Origin: Lentzea californiensis | GTDB taxonomy: Bacteria; Actinomycetota; Actinomycetes; Mycobacteriales; Pseudonocardiaceae | Assembly (NCBI RefSeq): GCF_024648825.1 | Contig: NZ_JANBBE010000015.1 | Location: 122,213-186,212 of the forward strand | Direction of reading: 5' to 3' | DNA length: 64,000 bases | Part shown: one piece after another, positions 58,539 through 64,000 of the stretch | How the letters are laid out: every line of letters begins with the position of its first letter | Position numbering within the stretch: position 1 is the first letter of the stretch | The notes under the pieces: generated by a model | What the model saw: the letters and a program-made list of their open reading frames with translations, nothing else | Databases searched by the model: none | Told to the model about the DNA's origin: nothing | Position numbers and translations under genes: made by a program

Positions 58539-59447
58539 TCACCACGAAAGCTCCCGGCACCGCTGCGCTGACGAGCCGCCCTCGACCTGCAGCGTCGCGT
58601 GCTCGATGTGGTACTTGTTCGCCAGCAACGACTGCGCGGCCTTGAGCACGTTCTCGTGATCCGCCTCCTCCGCGGTCGTGAGGTGAGCCGAAGCCACCTC
58701 CATACCGCTGGTGAGCGTCCAGACGTGCAGGTCGTGCGCCTCGGCGACACCGGGGATCTCCGTGAGGGCGGCCTGCATCTCCGTCACGTCGAGCCGCTCC
58801 GGCGCGTGCTGGAACAGGATGTGCAGCGCGTTCTTCGCGAGGCTGTACGTCCGCGGCAGCACCCACACGCCGATCAGCACACCCATGATCGGGTCCGCGT
58901 ACTTCCAGCTCGTGGTGATCGTGATCAGCGCGGAGATGAGCACCCCCACCGACCCGATCAGGTCAGCGAGGACCTCGAGGTACGCGCCCCGGACGTTGAT
59001 GCTGTCCTTCGCGCCCTCCTTGAGGACGCTGAAGCTGACGAGGTTGGCCGCGAGCCCGAGGCTCGCCGCGATCAGCACCGGCCAGCCGGCCACGCTGGGC
59101 GGGTCCTGGAACCGGCCGGCCGCCTCGTAGATCACGTACCCGGCCACCCCGAAGAGCAGCACGGCGTTGGCCAGCGCGGCCAGCACCTCGGCGCGGTAGA
59201 ACCCGAACGTGCGGTTCTTCCCCGCCTTGGCCCTCCTGGCGACCATGATCGCGGCCAGGGCCATGCCGACCCCGAGCACGTCGGTGAGCATGTGCGCGGC
59301 GTCGGAGATCAGGGCGAGCGAGGACGTCGCGAACCCCACGACGAACTCCACGACCATGAAGACCGCACCGATGCCGAACGCGATCCAGAGCTTGCCGGCG
59401 TGCTGCCCGCTCGCCGAAGCCGATCCGTGTCCATGGCCGTGACCCAT
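58539..59447 (-). CDS. Cation diffusion facilitator (CDF) metal transporter
   Basis: A 302-residue CDF exporter with a His-rich N-terminus (GHGHGHG), six membrane helices in residues about 15-215 and a C-terminal cytosolic metal-binding domain (ALTEIPGVAEAHDLHVWTL). Metal motifs: SDAAHMLTDV in helix 2 and YLEVLADLIGSVGV in helix 5, where the common His is Glu. It would export Zn2+ or a similar divalent metal by proton antiport. ATG 59447 is preferred; upstream in-frame codons give an odd Cys-rich start. Confidence 0.88.
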   Translation of the reverse strand: MGHGHGHGSASASGQHAGKLWIAFGIGAVFMVVEFVVGFATSSLALISDAAHMLTDVLGVGMALAAIMVARRAKAGKNRTFGFYRAEVLAALANAVLLFGVAGYVIYEAAGRFQDPPSVAGWPVLIAASLGLAANLVSFSVLKEGAKDSINVRGAYLEVLADLIGSVGVLISALITITTSWKYADPIMGVLIGVWVLPRTYSLAKNALHILFQHAPERLDVTEMQAALTEIPGVAEAHDLHVWTLTSGMEVASAHLTTAEEADHENVLKAAQSLLANKYHIEHATLQVEGGSSAQRCRELSW

Positions 59448-59591
59448 GCTTCGGAACATATAGCGACATGCGCATGAGTGCAATCCGGAGTATTCCTCAT
59501 CGGGCCCTGGGTGACGGAGGCCACGCTCTGGGTACTACCGGGGGTAGGTGTGAAACACGGTCGCGCGAGTGCGCTAGGATCTTCCACATAG

Positions 59592-59915
59592 CTACGGCCC
59601 CCGTAGCTCAGGGGATAGAGCACCGCCCTCCGGAGGCGGGAGCGCAGGTTCGAATCCTGCCGGGGGCACCACGCAGACCTGCTCACTACGAGCAGAGCGA
59701 TGCTTCGGAAGGGCCGCGACCGCCTCGGTCGCGGCCCTTTCTGCTGCTCCGACCGTGTCTCCGGTCAGCGTGATGCGACACACGGCAGTCCTCATCTCGT
59801 AGTCGTAGTGGATCTCTAGCCGGAGCGCCTCGAACAGCGGTCGCGACACCTCGTCGGGCAAGAGGTCGAGGTCGACCCTCGCGATGGGCAGGCAGTCGAG
59901 CAGCTCCGGGTTCAC
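59592..59915 (-). CDS. Small protein coupled to the serine recombinase, running antisense into the tRNA
   Basis: A 107-residue open frame whose GTG at 59915 overlaps the recombinase stop by 4 nt (GTGA), supporting expression. Residues 1-80 (PELLDCLPIARVDLDLLPDE, then LRLEIHYDYEMRTAVCRITL) resemble the small accessory protein next to actinomycete recombinases. The last approximately 25 residues are the antisense of tRNA-Arg, an artefact of position, so the original end of the gene was probably displaced when the element joined here. Confidence 0.5.
   Translation of the reverse strand: MNPELLDCLPIARVDLDLLPDEVSRPLFEALRLEIHYDYEMRTAVCRITLTGDTVGAAERAATEAVAALPKHRSARSEQVCVVPPAGFEPALPPPEGGALSPELRGP
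59597..59671 (+). tRNA. tRNA-Arg (anticodon CCG)
   Basis: A complete cloverleaf: acceptor GCCCCCG/CGGGGGC, D-arm GCTC/GAGC, anticodon stem CCGCC/GGCGG with loop CTCCGGA (anticodon CCG, positions 34-36), T-arm GCAGG/CCTGC with TTCGAAT. The 3' CCA is encoded (59669-59671). It decodes CGG. The 3' end is followed by recombinase genes, as expected if it is or was an attachment site. Confidence 0.96.
59708..59740 (+). terminator. Hairpin downstream of tRNA-Arg
   Basis: AAGGGCCGCGACCG (59709-59722) pairs with CGGTCGCGGCCCTT (59726-59739), followed by T. This suits termination of the tRNA transcript. It also lies within the antisense coding frame of the small recombinase-linked protein. Confidence 0.65.
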
Positions 59916-61472
59916 GGCCTCTCGAACCTGGTCCGCGCGGCCTGAAGTTCGACGCGCCGGTTGTTCACGTCCCGCACGAACTCATCGGTCACCTCGGCGG
60001 CGACCTCCAAGCTGCGAAGCAGGTTGGTCGACCTCGTTCGGTTGTCACGCAGCGCGCGGCCGATCGCCGCGACTTTGTCCTCGTGCTCCTTCTCCGCGAC
60101 CTGGTCCTGGTCGGCCTTCCCCGCGGAGTAGAGGCTGCGACGGTAGGGACCGAAGACTTCGTGCACGAGGAACTTGTTGACGCCAACCAGCAGCTCGTCT
60201 TCGCGCATGCGGAACATCGGCGGATGACCGTCGGGACGGTAGGCCTTCTTGGGCTGACAGCCGTAGTAAACGGTTCCGGCGTGGTTGGCGTTGCCGAACA
60301 GCCGCCTGTGGCAGTGCAGGCAGGACACGTAGCTCCGCAGTCGGTAGACCCGCTTCGAGTCCAGGGCGCTGTTCAAGCCAGGATTTGTCCGCGACCGCTC
60401 GCGGCGAGCCGAGACCTGCTGGGCTTGGACGAACGTTTCCAGGCTGATGAGGGCTTCGTGCGTGGGCTCGACCGACCAGACCCATTCCGAGACCGGGTTC
60501 GCCTTGTTCTTGCCCGCTCCCTTTCGCGCGCGGCGGTTCCAGACCATGTGCCCCGTGTACTTCGGGTTGGTCAGAACCTCCCGGACGCTGGAGTACGTCC
60601 ACAAACCGACAGCACGGTCCGGCTCGACCGGCGTCGGTGGCGGATTGAGCACAAGGTCTTCGTTCAGACGATCCGCGATTGCCTGGTAGCCGAGACGCTC
60701 GGTCGTTCGCCACGTGTACTGCCGCTGGACACAGGGACCTTCAACCGCATGAATCAGCAGCCGGGTCTTCTTGATGCCCTTGGCCCGCTTGGCGGGAACG
60801 GGATGCGGCACAGGGTCGGCCCTGAAGCCGTAGCAAGGCTTGCCGACGTTGTAGCCCTGCTGGGTGTGGGTCTCGAACCCGTCCCAGCTCTTTTCGAGCA
60901 TCTCCAGCACGTACCACTCGGTGACGCCCTGCTTGACGCGTCTCGTCAGCACCTGCGTCGCAGTCTTGGCCCGGCGACCGACGTCGCCGAGCTGGAACGG
61001 CTCGTCGGCCGCGATCAGGCGCACGCCGAGCTGCTCAAGACGACGCTCGATCTCGTTGGAGATGTATGCCCGCCGGCCGACGCGACCGATCTCCTCGCAG
61101 ATGACCACGTCGAACCGGCGGTCCGGCCGAGCAGCTTCCTCAAGCAAGTCGTGAATGCCGCCGTCGCGTGGCACCGGGATCTCGAACATCTCGTGCGCGC
61201 CCCTGGCCGCGCGCGGCGAGGTCCTTCCGGCCCGACTCGATGTCGTAGAAGTGCGCAACGATGACCGCGTTGTCCGGCAGCGCACGGTGGCACCCGTTGA
61301 GCTGTCGCGGGATGGAGAGCGTCGGGTCCTGCTGGTCATAGGTGGACGTCCGAGCCGCGAACGCAACCCGGATGAGCCCACTGTCAGCTCGGGCCGCAGG
61401 GCCCGACAACGGATGCTCGCGATCTACTCGCCGCGGGCCCGCCCACTCCTGGATTGCTGCTGGGCTACCCAC
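59912..61472 (-). pseudogene. Large serine recombinase with an apparent frameshift
   Basis: The frame from 61472 encodes the serine recombinase catalytic start (VAFAARTSTYDQQDPTLSIP, nucleophile Ser in RTST; IESGRKDLAARG). At about 61200 the homology moves to the other frame (AHEMFEIPVPRDGG, FDVVICEEIGRVGRRAYIS) and continues through the recombinase domain and a CxxC...C zinc ribbon (SCLHCHRR) to 59912. A one-base change, or a sequencing error in a G-rich run, would explain this. If real it is a dead integrase. Total length would be about 500 residues. The true start may be TTG 61409. Confidence 0.75.
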
Positions 61473-61606
61473 GCAGCCACCTCCCGCAGAACTCGCACCT
61501 GCTCGCGGCGGAGCGTTGGAACCTCACGCTCGTCCGCCAGCCGGATCTCGAACTCGAACCTCACCGGCGAGGCATCGTCCGGCGGCCTGCTCGACGACTC
61601 AACCAT
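61424..61606 (-). CDS. Small element protein upstream of the recombinase
   Basis: A 60-residue charged protein (VRFEFEIRLADEREVPTLRR, then EQVRVLREVAAWVAQQQ). The pattern matches short proteins next to actinomycete serine recombinases. ATG 61606 is the likely start. It ends where the recombinase begins, implying co-transcription. Function unknown. Confidence 0.5.
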   Translation of the reverse strand: MVESSSRPPDDASPVRFEFEIRLADEREVPTLRREQVRVLREVAAWVAQQQSRSGRARGE

Positions 61607-61636
61607 CGCGAGGCCCGCGCGCCGATCCCTCAGTAT

Positions 61637-61653
61637 TGAAGGTAGCACCTTCA
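61637..61653. promoter_or_regulatory. Palindromic operator before the element XRE gene
   Basis: TGAAGGTAGCACCTTCA (61637-61653) is a 17-bp inverted repeat (TGAAGGT-agc-ACCTTCA) centred in the gap between the divergent recombinase operon and the XRE regulator, 12 bp before ATG 61665. TATTGA just upstream may be a -10 element that the site overlaps. Autoregulation by the XRE product is inferred. Confidence 0.55.
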
Positions 61654-61664
61654 GATTCGAGGTA

Positions 61665-62063
61665 ATGGCTCATGACGGAAGCTTTCACCTAGAGGGAGTA
61701 CGGACTGGAGGCCGACACACCTCACCGCGCCATCGGCCTTGCACCTGCGATTGGAGAAACTGGCCTGAACACGGCGACGCTCACGCGGCGCTGACGGCAT
61801 GCGACGAAGGGCGTGAGGGAGTGCAGATCCGCTGGCAGCTCCGGCAGGTCATGGCCTCACGGGAGGTCTGGACGGGTGCGGAGCTCCGCCGACTGCTGGA
61901 GAAGGACGCCAACTTCGAGATCTCGTCCGCGTCGATGTCCGCCCTGCTCAACCACCAGCCGAGCCAGGTCAAGTGGGAAACGCTTCAAGCCTTGTGCACA
62001 GCCTTGAGGTGCACACCGAACGACCTGTTCGGCGTGAGCAATCCTGTGTCAAAGCCTGAGTAA
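61665..62063 (+). CDS. XRE-type HTH regulator of the integrative element
   Basis: A 132-residue protein. After a variable start, CTCDWRNWPEHGDAHAALTA leads into an HTH (QIRWQLRQVMASREVWTGAE, then ISSASMSALLNHQPSQVKWE, then CTPNDLF). This matches small XRE-like regulators of actinomycete mobile elements. Start ATG 61665 is the only in-frame choice upstream of the Cys motif; a GTG at 61821 would give the HTH alone. Divergent from the recombinase. Confidence 0.65.
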   Translation: MAHDGSFHLEGVRTGGRHTSPRHRPCTCDWRNWPEHGDAHAALTACDEGREGVQIRWQLRQVMASREVWTGAELRRLLEKDANFEISSASMSALLNHQPSQVKWETLQALCTALRCTPNDLFGVSNPVSKPE

Positions 62064-62244
62064 CTGCCCGGTCGTCGTGCTGCCACTGGCATACGACCTA
62101 CGGGCAGCCCTACCTGACTCACCGTCGCGCAAGCCGCGCGCACAGGCCTCGATCGTTGCGTTGCTCAGCCCAACAAGACGACCATGAGCGGTTCCGTCGT
62201 CGACCGGATACTCGCCACGCGACGACCAGTGCGAGAGGCGGCCT

Positions 62245-62700
62245 GTGAGCGTCATCGGCAACGTGATCACCGCCGTGGTGGCCTTGGTCGGCGTCATGCT
62301 GGGCGGATGGCTGACACTCCGCAACCAGGACCGCTCTTGGAATCGTGAGCATGCTCGTCAATGGCGAGACATTCGGCTTGCGACCTACAACGAATTTCTG
62401 TCTGCCTACCGTCAGTACGTTGCGTTCACACTCGAGCCCACAGCGAACATCGCCGCGATCCCGCACCCACGGTTGCCTGATCAGATGATGCCGTTCTTCG
62501 ACGAAACTGGGAGACCCTACAAGGAGAAGCTCGAGTCGGCCTTCACTGCGGTCCGGCTTGTGTCTGACCTGCCTGACACAGTCAGGACTTGTGTCTTCCT
62601 GGTCCGTGCTGCACGCCAGATCGCAGCTGCCAGAGCCACGCTTTCTGAGTCTGACCTGAGGTTCACCCCGAGCAGTGGACACCGAGTTAGCAGGACCTAG
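62245..62700 (+). pseudogene. Membrane-anchored protein truncated by the IS
   Basis: GTG 62245 after GAGAGG starts a protein with one N-terminal membrane helix (VIGNVITAVVALVGVMLGGW) and a charged helical region (REHARQWRDIRLATYNEF). Its natural sequence stops at 62656, where the IS inverted repeat begins; the last 14 codons and the stop at 62698-62700 come from the IS. Family: short hypothetical proteins common on actinomycete elements. Function unknown. Confidence 0.65.
62657..62681 (+). repeat. IS left inverted repeat
   Basis: 25 bp starting TGAGGTTCACCCCGAGCAG. It is the reverse complement of 63976-64000 at 23 of 25 positions. Confidence 0.9.
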
Positions 62701-62723
62701 GGTTCTGCTGAAAGGATGTCCTC

Positions 62724-63047
62724 ATGCCTCCTCGTAAACGCCGTTCGTACACGGCCGAGTACAAGGTCGAGGCTGCGCATCGTGTGATCGATTCCGGTCG
62801 GACGATCTCTGAGGTTGCCCGCGAGCTGGGGATCGACGCGGGAATGTTGAGCGTCTGGGTCAAGGACGAGCGGCGCCGGATCGCCGCGGCCGAGGCTCAC
62901 GGGGACACGCCCCTGGAGGCGGCTGAGCTGGCCGAGCTGCAGCGGTTGCGTCGACAGGTCGCCGAGCTCGAGAAGGACAACGCGTTCCTGGTAAAAGCCT
63001 CGGCGTACTTTGCCGCGATGCAGAAGAACCGGCCCGGTTCGCTCTGA
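62724..63047 (+). CDS. IS3-family transposase OrfA
   Basis: A 107-residue protein: helix-turn-helix of the HTH_Tnp_1 type (SYTAEYKVEAAHRVIDSGRT, then ISEVARELGIDAGMLSVWV) and a leucine-zipper-like C-terminal coiled coil (LQRLRRQVAELEKDNAFL). Its stop TGA overlaps the OrfB ATG by 1 nt (TGATG) and OrfB is in the -1 frame, as in IS3 elements that make a fused OrfAB by frameshifting. Confidence 0.92.
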   Translation: MPPRKRRSYTAEYKVEAAHRVIDSGRTISEVARELGIDAGMLSVWVKDERRRIAAAEAHGDTPLEAAELAELQRLRRQVAELEKDNAFLVKASAYFAAMQKNRPGSL

Positions 63048-63961
63048 TGGCCAAGTACGCCGGCCCCGACACCATCGCCGGCGTCGCCGACCTGGCCGCG
63101 CCTGAGGGCGAACGCTTCGCGATCCGACGCATGGCGCGGCTGCTGGCGGTGTCCGCCTCTGGCTACTACGCCTACGTGAAACGTTGTGCCGCAACGGTGT
63201 TGACACCTCGTCAGCAGCGCCGCGCAGACCTGGAGGTGAAGATCACCCAGGCGCACAAGGACTCTGACGGCACCTACGGATCGCCACGGATCACCGCGGA
63301 ACTGCGGGATCAGGGCGAGGTGATCAGCGCCAAAACCGTTGCCAAGGTCATGGCCGAGATCGGGATCGAGGGCATCAGCCCACGCACGTTCAAGGTCAGA
63401 ACGACGGTCTCCGACCTGGCGGCATCGTTCCCGCCGGATCTCGTCGACCGCGAGTTCGACCAAGGCCGCCTGGACGCCGTGTGGCTCACCGACATCACGT
63501 ACTTGTCTTGCGGTGAGGGCGAGATGTTCCTGTGCGCGATCCGGGACGGGCACTCCCGCACAGTGCTCGGCTACAGCGTCGCCGACCACATTAGCGCCGA
63601 GATGGTCACCACCGCCATCGAGGCGGCCGTGGCCGCCCGCGGCGGTGAATGTCGTGGCACAGTCCTACATTCCGACCGCGGCGGCGAATACACGGCACAC
63701 CTGACCGCACAGGCCTGCTTCCGGCACGGGCTGCGCCGATCGATGGGCGCCACCGGGATTTGCTGGGACAACAGCCCAGCCGAGTCGTTCTGGTCGACGT
63801 TCAAACACGAGCACTACTACCGGCACGTCTACGCCACGAAGATGGAACTCGTTGCCGCAGTTGACAAGTGGATCCGTTTCTATAACAGTACGCGGCGGCA
63901 CTCCAAGCTCGGGATGCGCAGTCCCAGCGACTACGAGAAGTCACTCCGAGCGGCTGCCTGA
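63047..63961 (+). CDS. IS3-family transposase OrfB (DDE)
   Basis: A 304-residue catalytic subunit with a small N-terminal HTH_21 region (RRMARLLAVSASGYYAY, DGTYGSPRITAEL) and an rve integrase core. The DDE triad is intact: Asp in LTDITYL, Asp in LHSDRGGEY and Glu in DNSPAESFWSTFK. Together with intact ends, the element looks capable of transposition. Confidence 0.94.
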   Translation: MAKYAGPDTIAGVADLAAPEGERFAIRRMARLLAVSASGYYAYVKRCAATVLTPRQQRRADLEVKITQAHKDSDGTYGSPRITAELRDQGEVISAKTVAKVMAEIGIEGISPRTFKVRTTVSDLAASFPPDLVDREFDQGRLDAVWLTDITYLSCGEGEMFLCAIRDGHSRTVLGYSVADHISAEMVTTAIEAAVAARGGECRGTVLHSDRGGEYTAHLTAQACFRHGLRRSMGATGICWDNSPAESFWSTFKHEHYYRHVYATKMELVAAVDKWIRFYNSTRRHSKLGMRSPSDYEKSLRAAA

Positions 63962-63975
63962 ATCTCTTAAGCCCC

Positions 63976-64000
63976 TGTCCACCGTTCGGGGTGAACCTCA
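63976..64000 (+). repeat. IS right inverted repeat
   Basis: 25 bp ending GGGGTGAACCTCA at the last base of the window; pairs with 62657-62681. Confidence 0.9.

Larger units (their letters stand above)
62657..64000 (+). mobile_element. Complete IS3-family insertion sequence (1344 bp)
   Basis: Bounded by 25-bp imperfect terminal inverted repeats (23 of 25 match) at 62657-62681 and 63976-64000, with two transposase frames inside. The right end coincides with the last base of the window. The short direct repeat of the target cannot be tested because the right flank is outside. It interrupts the gene at 62245. Confidence 0.92.

Noticed and set aside
58379..58659. Overlapping small frames between the GH92 and CDF genes
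   Set aside because: They are Arg/Cys/Gly-rich, have no Shine-Dalgarno, and partly overlap the antisense of the CDF gene.
62049..62324. A 91-residue minus-strand frame between the XRE gene and the truncated gene
   Set aside because: No homology or Shine-Dalgarno, and it overlaps the clearly better plus-strand frame at 62245.

Overview
This window is high-GC DNA from an actinobacterium, most likely a member of the Pseudonocardiaceae (Saccharothrix/Lentzea-like; the genus is inference). Grounds: uniform actinobacterial codon use, many GTG starts and 4-nt ATGA/GTGA overlaps, a NucS/EndoMS mismatch endonuclease, a DUF2550 gene beside atpC, type VII (ESX/EspG/PPE-like) genes, and a core gene order close to Mycobacterium tuberculosis Rv1292-Rv1321 (argS-lysA-hom-thrC-thrB-rho-rpmE-prfA-prmC-tsaC-wecA-atpI-atpBEFHAGDC-DUF2550-ATR-murA, then nucS).

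Layout. 1-9.2 kb: symporter end, a four-CXXC protein, nucS, a Nudix hydrolase, a GlxA regulator/DJ-1 divergon, an SDR/XRE divergon, enoyl-CoA hydratase and B12-dependent MeaA mutase. 9.2-12.2 kb: murA (Asp in place of the fosfomycin-target Cys), PduO-type ATR, DUF2550, atpC. 12.3-17.1 kb: an intrusion separating atpC from atpD, made of a broken ECF sigma gene, an asymmetric ABC exporter pair and an aromatic-acid-type MFS transporter. 17.2-26.3 kb: atpDGAHFEB, atpI-like, wecA, tsaC. 26.5-34.5 kb: an accessory island on the + strand, with an eight-gene, almost fully overlapping type VII substrate/chaperone operon (YxxxD/E protein, DUF3558 lipoprotein, PPE-like protein, EspG, YbaB-like, EspC-like, large WXG-type protein, small membrane protein) and then a two-gene membrane system whose partners share an unusual GPVI-x-SNIGTSG motif. 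34.5-48.8 kb: prmC, lpdA, a BAAT-type hydrolase, prfA, rpmE, rho and the Thr/Lys biosynthesis-argS block. 48.9-59.4 kb: DUF3105/DUF305 pair, acyl-CoA dehydrogenase, ROK regulator, a secreted GH92 alpha-mannosidase with carbohydrate-binding modules, and a CDF metal exporter. 59.6-64 kb: tRNA-Arg(CCG) followed by one end of an integrative element (serine recombinase with an apparent frameshift, small accessory proteins, XRE regulator with a palindromic operator), then a complete IS3-family insertion sequence whose right inverted repeat ends exactly at base 64000 and which truncates a membrane-anchored protein gene.

How the parts fit: the minus-strand core encodes energy generation, translation termination and amino-acid supply. 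MeaA and the ATR share adenosylcobalamin chemistry. The island carries type VII substrates and their EspG chaperone but no export machinery (no EccB/C/D/E or mycosin), so its products would depend on an ESX system encoded elsewhere. The most novel parts are the island's terminal putative effector/immunity genes and the shared-motif membrane pair.
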